From Cercopithifilaria johnstoni (Eukaryota; Nematoda; Chromadorea; Rhabditida; Onchocercidae), in contig CAKAEH010001278.1 of assembly GCA_916381525.1 (NCBI GenBank), forward strand, positions 26,107-90,106: 64,000 nucleotides of DNA. The letters run 5' to 3'. Each line of letters begins with the position of its first letter. Within the stretch, counting starts at the first letter, position 1. A program made the translations under genes and the position numbers. The notes beneath the pieces are model-generated. The model searched no databases. It saw nothing but the letters and a program-made list of their open reading frames with translations, and had not been told where the DNA came from. This document shows positions 26,534-39,965 of the stretch, piece after piece.

Positions 26534-29500
26534 ATGCATTTGTTTAGCACTATTTCTTTTTTTCTATTGACCGGAGCAATAACTTCTTCGAAACTTCATT
26601 TTCCAGCTGAACATCATCTCAGCAATATTCGTCAGCTAACATTTGGTGGACAAAATGCTGAAGGATATTTTAGGTTAACCTATTTCACTCATCACATAAC
26701 TCACTAAAGGCTCAATATTTGAATAAAATTTAATCGCTCTATGTACCATCTTATTGTCATCTATCATGATAGAATAATAAATTAGAAATTTTAAACTAAT
26801 TAATCATTAATTATGGTAAAATTTGTGAGTCTGTTTTTCCTTATATTCATGGTTTTTTTCTTTTAAAAATTTAATTGTATCATTACACAGGTATTTTAAG
26901 TTTTGATGGTAATTGGCTAACATTTCAAGCATCTGGCATACCGGAATATGGCACATCTTGCGATCAGGTGTTTTATTTCAGTGTTTTATTTTAAAATTAA
27001 ATTTTAGTCCTAAAATATATTTCAATAAGTCTTATTCATTTCTAATTTTCTAATGATTCATCTTTCTATCAGCTTTTTGAAATAGAGTCATAATTTTATG
27101 GAATTACAGATTTATAAGCTTGATCTAACTATCCTACCAGAAAAACAAGTTCCACAACGAATAAGCACAGGTGAAATTTTGTTTTTTATGGTTATAGCTA
27201 ACTTTCCTAATTTCATTTATTTGCAATTTTATGCTAATATCTACTTTATTTGTAGAATAAAATTTGTTCCATCTTCTAAGTCATCAAAAAAATTTCAATT
27301 GTAAAACTTCATTCCAGGTATCGGAACCTGTACTTGTTCCTACTTTTATCCAGACAATCGTCATATGATCTATGCAGGAACATTTCAACGTGCAAATTTC
27401 ACCTCATCAATTAATATTGATAGTTGCCCGACGAAAACGTGCCAAACACAGCGTGCTAAAAGCGACCCACGTTTAAGACATCTCTGTATGTAACGGCATT
27501 TTTTGTATTTTACATTTATAAAATTTTTTGAAAAAATCTTTTATGCAGATCATTGGTTTAATATCTATGAGAAAAATGAACTTTAAAATTTCATAATTTG
27601 CGTTTAATTCTTCAAACTAATTCTGTTATTTAATTTCTTCATTTTATTTTCCATATAATTATATCATAGTATCTTAATATTATTTCCCTTTGCAATGTAA
27701 TATTATTTTCAGTAGGCTGAGCAATAAATTCATACAACAAAATAACAATCAAAAAATTTACTAATTAATTTAGAAAAGAATTAGGATGTAGATATAAAAA
27801 ATTAATATTATGGAATTAAGTGTGAGCGAAGTTAATCATTCAAATGAAGTAAATGTTGAAATTTACTATTTAGTTGAAATATCACAGATGTTTCTCTTTT
27901 TTCTGCTTGTAAGAAATACAGATGTAATAAAAGCTTTTAGCTTTTAATACGATACAAGTGATACAGATTAATATGATATAGATTATTTTAATATGATACA
28001 GATTTAATATGATACAGCTGAGATTATAAATCACAATAAGACTTCTTTTTTTGTAGGTAATACAACTTACACGTGGGATCTATTTCCGGAATACGATATT
28101 TTTAAGGTTTTTCCGAAAACTTTCAAATATATGGAAATAAAATTTTTACTTTCAACTTAATTTTCTTCTGATATTTCATGGAAATTTTTTCGTATTTTTC
28201 GTATTTTGCAAAATTTTTCTCTAATTACTAAACATTTTCTTTCGAAATTTAACCGGATAATTAATTGCGAATTATAGGTGAACGAATTTGGTACAGTTAT
28301 AAGTCGTTTGACCGACACAGTAGGATACGATGCGGAAGGAGCTGTTTCTCCTGATGGTCGGAAAATAGTATTTACCTCAGTGAGAAGTGGTGATCCGGAA
28401 ATTTGGATTATGAATTCGGATGGGACAGAACCAAAACAGGTTTGACATTATCTTTTATCACTGTACTTGAATGCTGAAATATTTGTTTTAATTTGCTGGA
28501 CTCCTAACTGATGGATTAATGATTGATGTTGTTTTTTCATTGCGTATGCATTTATTGTTTGTTGTGAAATTTTATTTAATTTCTTTTTAATTATCAAAAA
28601 TTTATCTTATAACATATTCTATAAATTGTAGTATACGATTTATTTCAGTTGACAGATGAACTTGGTTATGATGGTGGTCCATTTTTCAGTCCGGATGGAT
28701 CTAAAATTGTTTTCCGTGCATCAAGACCAAATACCAGTGACGAAATTCAAACATACAAAGATTTACTCTCGTATGCTGAACATCCCGTTATCTGTCTTAA
28801 TTGTTCATTAAAATAATGGTATATCATGATGTTCTGCAATGCATTTCTTTATTTAATTATGGCATCGTTTCCTTTAGAAAGTCAATGCTTTATCTTATCT
28901 GGTACTTATCATTTTTTAATGATAAACGTCAGGTAGGATCAAGCATTAACTTTTTGATGAAAACTCATTATGTTATGTTTTAAATTCTTAACTGTTTAAT
29001 TCATTTCATTCGTTTTATTTATTTTTAATTTAATTCAACGTTTTTTTCAGCTACAATTTGGTGTCGCCACTTGAAATGGAACTTTATACAATTAATATTG
29101 ACGGCAGTGGTTTAAGAAAAGTTACATCTCTTGGTGGTTCCAATTGGGCTCCATTTTATATGCCAGATAATCGTCACATTATCTTCAGTTCAAATTTCAA
29201 TGAAACTGGTGGACATTTTGGGGCATTTAATTTGTATATGATTAATGAAGCAGGTGGAAATGTTGAACGGGTAAAAATTTTTCTTGCTAGTTCTTTGTGT
29301 TACTATGTGAAAATGTCTAATAATTTAGAGCAAGACATTTCCTGATGATGTTGCAACTGTCATTATCAAGGAAAATTCACTGGTAGCATCAATCATTTTG
29401 TCATTTATCGAAAATTAACTTTGAAATTTTTTGGTTTTTAAACGAACTAATAAATTATATTTGAAATTTTCGGTGCATACTCAAAAACAAAAATGTTGAT

Positions 29501-32500
29501 AAAAAGATCAAATTTCATAACAGATAACTTTCAATGAAGGTGGATTTGATGCTTTCCCGATGTTTGACCGAACTGGTCGACGCTTAGTTTGGGGAAGTAG
29601 TCGAAATGGACGAAGTCGAAATGAATTAAATCTTTTTATCGCTGATTGGCATGATACTTATACGATGAAAATTGGAAATGAGATAAAGGTGTTCTGTTTT
29701 AAATTATCCTGTAGAATATTATACAAAAAAATATGATATGCAAAAAATTAATTTGAATAGATTGCTTCTTCAATCTTCTTCATTAAAAGACTTTATACTA
29801 AATGTTTCAATTAAAGAAATTGAAAGAGCATTCTATTTAAACTAATTAAAATGAATATTGTCCTCACTAATTGTCGCCAATCTTATTCGTGAATTCAATG
29901 AATTGGCGGTTATTGTTTGTTTTAGTATGTTTCCTATTGTGTCTTTTTTTTAGAAAGAAAATTCGACTTTTTTTAATTTGCGATCTGCGGTGATGGAAAA
30001 AAATTCTCCAAAGAAGGTCGAACAGCTCACCAAAGGTGATATTAACATGGCTGGTTCTTTTAGGTAAATCTATACTCACATATGACTTCATAATATCATG
30101 CCAAATTATTACCTGGTTGAATCATCTATAATTTGAATCTTTTTTCATATTTAATAATGACACAGCTTTTTCAAGAACCAATTATTACCTGATTTATATA
30201 ACAGTGTGGTGATTAAGTTTTGCATTTCATGGAAGAATATCAGTAATAGACAATGATTCCTGAGACTTTTTGAAAACGACTTGTTTATCGTAAAAAATTT
30301 TCAAAGATTATATTACTTAATTTATGGAAACCAATTTCATATTTTATAGTTTTGATGATAAAAGAATAATTTATGAAGGATTTGGTACTCAATTTTATGA
30401 TACAACGTGTGAACAGGTTTGTTTTCGATTCCATTAAATGATATTTTGATTTGATGTTTTATTTTCATTACTGTGTTTTGGCATAATTTATCAAACGTCA
30501 TTTTTTAGGTATTCGATTTAGACCTTACAAGTTCATCTCGAAGAATCCGACGTTTAAGCACCGGTAACTCTTTCGTTATAATTTTAATCCAGTTCCAATC
30601 CTTTATTTTAATGCATTAATTTCATTGCTGATCTTAACTTATATTTTTTTGGAAGAGAAAGAAGATAGCGGTGAATTTTTCAGGTATTGGTGCTTCACGC
30701 TCACCGGTATATACATCTGATAGCAATGTTATAATATATGCTAGTAATATTCTTACTGCTAATCGTTCTGCTTTAAACAGTTGTCCACGACGAGTATGTA
30801 CTGATACAAGGCAATCATGGATAAAAGAAATTTGTAAATTTTTTAATTTTGATTTTTTATATTTTTATATTATTGAACACGATGAATGGATTATTTTGCT
30901 TGTTGGCTACCCTATTTGCTTTTTGATTATCCCACCCATACTTTTATTCTTTAATTATCCTATACCTGCATTTTGTCATACTTTATCATTGCTTAAAAGC
31001 TATTAGCACTTGGACAATACGAACAACAATTTCGAAATATTGACATTAAAAATTTCTAAGATGTATGATATATTCCACGATTCTTCGTATTCTATATTCT
31101 CATCTTTCATCTTTTTTCTTTAGTAACATGTATTCATTAGTTACCCATATTTTTTCAGGTAAACTATCATACGTGTTGGATTTATATCCGGATTTTGAAC
31201 TAATCAAAGTGAACAAGTTCGGCAATTTTATTCAACGTCTAACGAATACAACAGGTTATGTGACATTTATTAAGTAAATATTATTGCACAATAATATTTA
31301 TTGTATCGCATACGTTCATAGTATAATATATGCCGCATATATATTCGATGCATTTGTTTTTCCTCTTTGTAAAGTTTCTTTTGTCGATTTTCGTAGTTAC
31401 TTATCGGTGCTATCACTATACTCTCTTATCGTTTTTACTCGAAGTCAGCTTACGATATGATTATATGTCGTTATTCTTATGAAGCGAAAATTTCTTTTCC
31501 TGTTTTTCTTCTTAAAAAAATTATGCAATAATTGCATAATTATGAATAGATGCATATGAAAGAAATTTGATGATATCAGTGATGAATTTCAAAGAGAAAG
31601 TTGAAATTAGCTTAACCTATGAATTTCAGGTTATGATGGTGAAGCAAGTATATCTTCAGACGGAAGATATATTATCTTTACTTCAAGAAGGAATGGTGAT
31701 CCTGATTTGTGGACAATGGATATAGATGGAAAAAATTCTAGACAGGTATTAGTTTTAGCTCTAACTAATTCATCGGATAACATGGAATGGAAGTGATTCC
31801 ATTTTATCGTAGACTTATTCTCCGTTCGATACCGCATTTTTATCGATATCTGATTTCTGAGGTTGTTATCAATGATAGATTTTAGTTCTGACTTTAAATA
31901 ATTCAATTTTTACATTTTTACACGGATATTAGGATAAAACATTGTTGAAGAAAAGCATTATGCTCAAAAATGTTGGTTTCATAGTTTTAGTATTTAGGAA
32001 TATTTTAGGGGTAAAAGATTTTTGTTACAGAAAAATATCCTATTGCTATCAATATCCTATTGAAGAATATCCCGTACTTGTTTCTTATTTTTCTTTGCAG
32101 ATAACAAAAACTGTCGGTTATGAGGGTGGTGCGAAATTAAGCCCCGATGGACGATTTATTGTTTTTCACGCTTCACGTCCGACATTACCCATTCAACTTA
32201 TCGAATATTATTGGTTATTATGGCAGTAAGTTCCATTCTTTTGTCTTACCTGAAAATTTATCAGTATGTTTTTAATGAAAAATTGTGCAGTTTTTTGTTT
32301 TTAATTATTTATTTATAATAGTAAATGTTAGTTACTGATTTTTGTAATTATTAGGTTCGGAATTTATTCATTAGTTCTGCAGGTATAATGCTGTTGAACT
32401 GGCTAACACTCAAATATTTCTCATGCATAACGATGGAAGTGGTTTGAGGCAGCTGACAAGAAATGGAACAAATTTATGGCCCACATTTCTGAGTAATAAA

Positions 32501-32879
32501 CGAATTTTGTTTGCCTCTAAAGGCATTTTAGCAAATCGTACATTCAACATTTTTGCTGTTAACATTGATGGAAGCGAATTAGAACAGGTAGAAATTTCAG
32601 CAAAAATTTGTTTGGAAATTTTTTTCATATTGAAATTTTAATGAAATTCAAAAATTATGTTTTTTATATTGCTACCGTATTATATTTTCAATCAGTTAAT
32701 CAATTAAAAAATTTGTTTATTTGATATTCTCTGTTTTGTTATTCTAGATTACCACTGATCGTGATTATAGCAATTTTTATCCTGCAATTTCTCATGATGG
32801 CCTGAAATTGTTGTGGAGCCGAAGCATCACTAATGTTCAACAATTGAATTTGTATCTAGCACTAATTGGCAAAATATGA
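26534..32879 (+). CDS. Secreted double six-bladed PD40/TolB-like propeller protein
   Basis: I do not know its function. Eighteen exons: 26534-26673, 26901-26967, 27110-27170, 27318-27485, 28057-28106, 28278-28439, 28649-28770, 29051-29270, 29524-29688, 29954-30063, 30350-30416, 30509-30563, 30684-30833, 31159-31254, 31630-31745, 32101-32225, 32383-32587, 32748-32879. Phases close on 736 residues. Residues 1-19 are a signal peptide (MHLFSTISFFLLTGAITSS). Two homologous halves follow (about 20-385 and 386-736), each with six WD40-like PD40 blades such as AVSPDGRKIVFTS, FFSPDGSKIVFRAS and KLSPDGRFIVFHAS, the pattern of bacterial TolB propellers. Each half has a S-C-P-x3-C insert after blade 2, suggesting disulfides and secretion. 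The second half has no signal peptide and its first exon continues in frame, so I read one gene. Two genes, or a shorter isoform ending after exon 9, cannot be excluded. Confidence 0.85.
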
Positions 32880-33624
32880 AGCTCAATATGCAATTAAACA
32901 TTTTATCAAATTTTTTTTGAACCATTGACTTATCAATATATGTTGAAACGATCTTTTGTTTTCTGTTTTCTCTATCACATGATTCCTTAGCTACACTATC
33001 ACGAATGGTACTCGTAAAGCGCCTCGCAACTCGAAAGCAATATATAGTTGCTTAATTAGCTGACGAGGTTAGTTTTAATTTATTTTTACCGCAGGTTACT
33101 TTCAATAGTTGGTTCAAATTACAATATTGATTTCAAATGATTTATTCAACCAATATTTTTTATCACAAGCAATTATGATACCGCGATACATATTGATAGT
33201 GATAATGATAATATTTTAATTCATTAAAAAGTTTGCTAGCATAAATTAGCATAAACTAAAATAGACGAAATTTGATAAAAGATCATTGATAATGACTTAT
33301 TTATCGCATAGATCAAATTGTCTCATTTAAAGAACTCTTTTTTTCAATTCATTTATAAAAGAATTCAAATATGCAAATTGATAAAATTGATAAAAAGCAC
33401 AATTTTTATTTACTCTTAGAAAGAATAATTTAAAATTGATAAATGATCTATCATTTCAGTAAGCATATCAGTAAAACATATATTCTCCAGTATTTATTTT
33501 ACTTCAATTTTTTATGTTTTAAAGATAAAATTTGAAAATATAAAATATTTTCTTTTTTTTTAAAAAAATGCAAATTATTTTTTAACAAAAATAAAAAGCA
33601 ATTCAAGACAGATCACAAAATATT
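32880..33624. other. Convergent intergenic region
   Basis: This 0.7-kb AT-rich stretch separates the 3' ends of the propeller gene and the calponin-like gene. I see nothing coding in it. Confidence 0.5.
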
Positions 33625-36600
33625 TCACAATTGTGGAATTTTATATGCGAAATCCTGTTTGATGACATTAGGAAATGATTTGCCACTTTTTTGCATCTGC
33701 AAATTATGCAATAAATTAGTACGTGGAAAGTTTCGTTTTCCTTTTTTTGCATTCAATGATGAATGATTTTGTAAATTATTGATTACCTAAAATTTAAAAT
33801 GAAATAAAATAGGTTATGCTTTTTTGTTATTCAAGATTTTCATTTTGTTTCTTTTGTTTTTGTTTTTTTAATGAATTTCATTTTTTTTTCTATTAGTTGC
33901 AGGATATGACCAAAAGAATTAGATTATATTCAGCTTGACGAATTGATACAATTCAACCAGAGAATGGATTCGATTTGCCAGCTTTTTGCAACTGAAATTT
34001 TGATAGAAAGTAATGATGATAATAATAAAATTAGATTTTAATTAAGTTCATTTGATTTTTCATTTCTATGGTAATAGAAATAATTTGTTGAACAATTTTT
34101 TATGAAAATTTCATTTATTTGATTTAAGTTGAAGGGAAAAAATTAATTGGGTAAAATTTTTAATTTCATTTTTCCGCTATAACTATTATTATTTGGTAAA
34201 TATATAAAATGCATTACTAGAAATGTGATAGTCATAAAGTTAAAGTATGAAATTAAAAAGTAAACTAGTAATGTTGAATACGTGCGGTACACGTACACGT
34301 AGTACTTAATTTTAGGTAAATTCATAAATTTCTAAAAATGTATGCAAAAAATGCACCCAAATATATTGCAAATGCTGATAGAAATTCTTAAATAGTATTA
34401 AAATTTCAGTAAATAAATGTATGTATAAATTTAAAGATACTAAAATGAAAGGTGAAAGGTTAAAATGCAAATGAATCATTCAAGTTAACGAAGTAAACAA
34501 AAATTCAATTAAAGATGAATAAATTTTAAAGAAAAAATTTATTTTTGAAAAGAGTAATCACCTATCAGTACAATGATACTAGTCGATAGCTATTATTAAA
34601 GAGTAATCATCTATCAGTATAATGATACTAGTTGATAACTATTATTAAAGAGTAATCATCTATCAGTATAGTGATACTAGTTGATAACTATTATTAAGAG
34701 TAATCATCTATCAACATAATGATACTAATTGATAGCTATTATTAAGAGTAACCATCTATCAGTACAGTGATACTAATTGATAGCTATTATTCAGAAATCT
34801 AAAATGACTTTTAAAAGTTTTACAAAATTTTAATATTTAAATAAAAGTTTAAATTGCTAAAGAAATATTTGGCGAAATTACGATTATATTGAAAGAAAGA
34901 ACGAACTTTGCGACCAAGTGATAATAACGTAACGCAAACAGAAAAAAGATCGCGACCCTCGAAAAGATCAACTGATTGGAAAGTTTCTTCCGTTGGTACA
35001 CCTACTGTTTTAGCCCATGCAACGAATGCGTTAATATTTTCCATGCATGCAAAATTTGAAATTGGTTTTTGAATCTTCTTTATAGCATTCGGTTCGATAC
35101 CATTTGCTAATCTGAAATCAAAAATGCATTAGTATGAATTAGTAATTTCTTTTTACTATTATTATATTTAGGATGCTGTGAAATTTAATTCGCTCAATAA
35201 TTAAACTTAATTCATTCATTAGAAGATATTTTTTGCGAGAAGCTTATTTCAAACTTTCCTTTGTTTTAAATATCTTAAAAAAAAAAACGAGTTGAATTAT
35301 TGCGATCAAATTAGACTATTTCCTACTTTAATTGAAAACAAACAATTTGTTTTCTATTATTTAATTTCATTTTCTTTTAAAACAATGACGAGTAATTAAA
35401 AATTAAGAATTATATAATTGGTTTTTTCACCAATAAAATAAAATCGTAATGGAAAAATTTTCATTTTTACTTATATAATTATATAGTTTTAATTATTATT
35501 ATTCATCATTATTATATTAAATGAAATTAAAATACTAAAATTGTTAATAGGAATTCAATAATCGTTTCTATTATTAGTTATTATATTATTCAATCCGTAA
35601 TTTCCAATATGAAAAATTTCCATCTGTCAAGAGTAGATGAAAATGCTAATTGTAGTTGCAAAAGAAAATTATTTCTTTTCATTTAATTGATACATGAATC
35701 ATCACAATTAATAGTTTATTCATATCAGGAATATTTGATATATATCTGCTCTAGCATTAATTGATAGTGAGTCATCACAATTATCAACTGTTCATATGGG
35801 GGACGATATGTATATATCTGCTCTAGCATTGATTGATAGTGAGTCATCACAATTATCAGCTGTTCATATAGGAAATGATACATATATGCTCTAGCATTAA
35901 TTGATAGTGAGTCATCACAATTATCAGTTGTTCATATGGGAAATGATACATATATATGCTGCTAGAATTATTTGATTAATGAATTATTATAATTATCAGT
36001 TGTTTATATGGGGAATGATATATATGTGCTCTAGAATCAATTGATAATGAATTATTATAATTATAAGTTGTTCATATAGGGAATGATATATATCTGCTCC
36101 AGAATTGTTTACATAGGCAATGATATATATTTGCTCTAAAATTAATTGATAATGAATCATCATAATTATCAGTTGTTCATATCAAGAATGATATATATCT
36201 GCTTCATAATGAAAACTATTTAAATCATTAAGAAATAAACCACTATTTCTCATTGATAGCTAGTCCTACCAGCTATTCGCCTACACTATAAAAAATTGAA
36301 TATTTGAAATTAAATTTCACATTATAAATATCGTCATTAAAAAGTTCAAGAAAAATTTGCTAGAATCTCAGAGCAAAAATATTAATTATAATAAAATATA
36401 ATGAAAAAATGTGAATTTAGTTTAACTTTCTTCTCTCATTAAAACAAAAGATTTTATTAACAAATTAATGATAAATATAATGGATGGAATTATATATCAA
36501 TAAATGATCATATGTTGAACATAAAAGAAATCATTTGGAATTTATCAGAAATACATTAAAAGTTTTTTCAAGAATCTTAATGCTAAATGAATCATTGACT

Positions 36601-38568
36601 ATTTTTTCGGAAGGTACGATTAATTAATTAGTTGACTATGTAATTACCAAATTAGCTTAGCTATTTAATATTTTTCAAAAAAGAAATAAAAAACGAAATC
36701 TTTGTTTTTTACCGCTATTAAATTTATTGCTTTGTTTTTTTTTTTTTTTTTGTACGACAAGTTTTTAAAAACTTTACCAAAAAATTTAACTGGCAGAAAT
36801 AAAATTTAGTGCTGCATAATTTTTAACTTTTTAATAATAAGAAATATCTGATCGTAAAAATATGTTACATTATGTAAATATTCATTCCAAATTAGCTATT
36901 TAATAATCATTCCAAAATAGCTATTTAATAATCATTCCAAATTAGCTATTTAATAATCATTCCAAATTAGCTATTTAATAATCATTCCAAATTAGCTATT
37001 TAATAATCATTCCAAATTAGCTATTTAATAATCATTCCAAATTAGCTATTTAATATTTTTTCAAAAAGAAATTTTATATTTAAATCGATCATAGATTAAT
37101 TGTTTAATCGAATTGATAATAAATTAAATTTAATCATTTATAATATTAATTAAGATTTGATAATATCGTGCAAAAAAATTGTTGAACAATAACCAATCAT
37201 TTTACTTGCAAAGAAGTGTTCCATCTTTTAGTAATTTTGAAAAATTCTCAGGTGTTCCTTCGGTTGAAATATTTTCACCGCTCATTTTTTTAATCCATTC
37301 CAATAAACTTGTTGCTTCATCAGGATTGAATTTTGATGCTTGCTGCAATGTACTTAATAATATAAGAAATTATAAGAATTAATATCACAACAAACAAAAT
37401 TATCAGTCTTATCATATCCTTACTTTATTCAAGTTTTATCATATTTTCACTTTATTCAATATATTATATTTCCATAAAGTAATATATTTATTTTCGATAG
37501 ATTTTTGAAATGTCATTATTGTTTAAAAAAAACATTGTTGTATTTTGATGTGATAACATTATGATATGTATATATAAATATATAACATGAATAAATATAT
37601 ATAACATAACATATATATATAACATGAATAAACGATATTTGGTAATATCAATAATTAAGAAATGAATAAATGGAAATTAAATGATAATTATGATATGTAT
37701 ATATACAACTTGAATAAACGATACTTGTTAGAATTAATATTTAAGAAATGAATAAGTGGAATTTAATGATAATTATGATATGCATATATATAACTTGAAT
37801 AAACGATCTTTGTTAGTAATAATATTTAAGAAATGAATAAATGGAAATTAAATGATAATTATGATATGCATATATATAACTTGAATAAACGATACTTGTT
37901 AGAATATTTAAGAAATGAATAAGTGGAAATATAATGATAATTGTGATATGTATAGTTATATATATATAACTTGAATAAACGATATTTGTTAGCATTAATA
38001 CTTAGGAAATGAATAAATAGAAATCAAATGATAATAGTGAAAAAGAAAGTCGAAATTATCAATATCCATCTTAATATGTTTATACTTTTTATTTATTTAA
38101 ATTTTGAAATTAAATTTTTGTTTAACTTTTTTTTTTGTTTTCCTTTTTTCTTAAATTCATAACAATCATTTGTAATTAATTAATGCATTTTATTTTTTCA
38201 CTCTAAAAAAATCAACAAAAAACCAAAAAGAAATTTAAGAGAAAAAGAAGAAAATACAAATAGCATCGATCTGATATTATCGATCTGATAGATCTGATAA
38301 TTTTGATAAAATTCATTTTATCAGTTTTTTTGTTATACCAATTTTAAATTTGAAAATGATAAGACAAAACACAATTAGCATCGATCTAATAGTTGCAAAT
38401 TTTGATAAAATTCATTTTATCGGTTTTTTTAAACATACTAATTTCAAATTTGAAAATGATAAAATTTTTTAAATTTCAAATTTTGATTAAAAAAAAATTA
38501 ACTTTTTAAAAGCTTACCTTTTGCATAACAGAAAAGCCAATACCACCAGCAGTTGTACGATTTGACAT
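33625..38568 (-). CDS. Calponin/transgelin-like actin-binding protein with two candidate last exons
   Basis: A single calponin-homology domain binds actin; small proteins of this type stabilise muscle and non-muscle filaments. Common exons are 38518-38568, 37206-37342 and 34907-35111. Two alternative 3' exons follow, both phase 0: 33953-33991 (LQKAGKSNPFSG, stop) or 33625-33696 (MQKSGKSFPNVIKQDF and a few more residues, stop), giving 143 or 154 residues. The second might start upstream at a TTTTAG near 33790. The CH domain spans most of the protein: EATSLLEWIKKMSGENIS, FSKLLKDGTLLCKLANGI, then NFACMENINAFVAWAKTVGV, ETFQSVDLFEGRDLFSVCVT and LLSLGRK. The length is short for transgelin (about 190-200), and no GxNKGASQ-type calponin repeat is visible. 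Introns 1 and 2 are over 1 kb and 2 kb and full of tandem repeats. Confidence 0.88.
34550..34791. repeat. Tandem array, five units of about 49 bp
   Basis: Units begin AGAGTAATCATCTATCAGTA and end in CTATTATTA. Each contains CTATCA and TGATAG as inverted ends about 28 bp apart, so a unit can form a short hairpin. The array lies in the last intron of the calponin-like gene. Confidence 0.9.
35690..36205. repeat. Degenerate tandem array, about seven units of 65-71 bp
   Basis: Recurrent pieces are GCTCTAGCATTAATTGATAG, GAGTCATCACAATTATCA and GTTCATATGGGAAATGATA. Central copies are the most alike; outer ones are eroded. It lies in intron 2 of the calponin-like gene. Confidence 0.85.
36884..37055. 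repeat. 25-bp tandem array, seven copies
   Basis: The unit starts ATTCCAAATTAGCTATTTAA and has period 25 without indels; copy 2 has one substitution and the last copy is cut short. It lies in intron 2 of the calponin-like gene, close to exon 2. Confidence 0.95.
37550..38040. repeat. Tandem array of about 85-bp units
   Basis: About five units share TTGAATAAACGATACTTGTT, AAGAAATGAATAAGTGGAA and GATAATTATGATATG followed by a TATATA run. Spacing is about 84-90 bp. It lies in intron 1 of the calponin-like gene. Confidence 0.85.
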
Positions 38569-39134
38569 TTTTGGTAAATTATTCAATTAGCTAATTAAAA
38601 AAATTGAAATAATGAAATTAGGAAAATATTCTTTAACAAAGCTTAGAAAAATAATTTGCTCACAGAATGAATGTGCAGCTAAGCTCTATTAAATGGCGAT
38701 AGGTTTAGTAAGAAATGGTGTAAAGTAAGAGGAGGAATATAAGATTGATGTTATCAATGGTTGCTTTAGCAGATGGGAAGAATGATGTGAGGAGGATATG
38801 TAGTGATGAAGCTCGAACTTAGAGCTTACATATACAAAATTTTTTGGAATGAATAAAAGCGTTAATACTTAGTGAGTTAGCGATTTTCAAGAGATGATGA
38901 TGATGATACAGATGATGATGATACACATCAGCTAATTCGATGATACACTCTAGCTAATTCATTTAAAAGTTTTCTTTCATCTCTCTTCTCTCTTTCTCTT
39001 TATCCTTTCATTTTCTTCGAATTTCCTGAAAATTTTTTGAAAAGAAAAAATGAAGAAAGAATGAGGAATGATAATATTTTTGAATAGGATGAAAAAAATG
39101 AAGAAAACTGGAAGAATAAAAATAGAACAATAAT

Positions 39135-39965
39135 ATCATATATCCATTCTTTACTATTTCAATTATTAGTCATATCACGTATCCATTTTAACTATTTCAT
39201 TATTAGTCTTGTCACGTATCCATCTTCTGATTCAATTATTAGTCATATCACGTATCCATTTTTACTATTTCATTATTAGTCTTGTCACGTATCCATCTTC
39301 TGATTCATCCTTATTTACTATTTTATTATTTATCACCATCTTTACTATTCAATTATTAGTCATCATGTATCCATCTGTTTCAATTTTTAGTCATGTCACG
39401 TATCCATCTACTGGTTCATCCTTAATTACTTTTTTCATTATTTAAAATATCACGTATCCATTTTTATTATTTCATTATTAGTCTTGTCACGTATCCATCT
39501 TCTGATTCATTCTTATTTACTATTTTATTATTTATCACCATCTTTACTATTCAATTATTAGTCATCATGTATCCATCTGTTTCAATTATTAGTCATGTTA
39601 CGTATCCATCGTCTGATTCATCCTTAATTACTTTTTCCATTATTTAAAATATCACATATCCATTTTTATTATTTCATTATTAGTCTTGTCGCGTATCCAT
39701 CTTCTGATTCATTCTTATTTACTAATATTTCATTATTATTCATGTTACGTATCCATTTTTACCATTTCATTATTAGTCATCATATATCCATCTTTACTGT
39801 TTCAATTTTTAGTCATGTCACGTATCCATCTACTGGTTCATCCTTAATTACTTTTTTCATTATTTAAAATATCACGTATCCATTTTTATTATTTCATTAT
39901 TAGTCTTGTCACGTATCCATCTTCTGATTCATTCTTATTAACTATTTCATTATTAATCATATCAC
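39135..39965. repeat. Degenerate satellite-like array
   Basis: Repeated pieces are TTTCATTATTAGTCTTGTCA, CACGTATCCATCTTCTGATT and ATTACTTTTTTCATTATTTA, arranged in higher-order blocks of roughly 230 bp. No coding frame runs through it. Confidence 0.85.

Noticed and set aside
29689..29953. Possible boundary splitting the propeller gene into two genes
   Set aside because: The second half has no signal peptide or start exon of its own, and exon 10 joins exon 9 in phase; transcripts could still overturn this.
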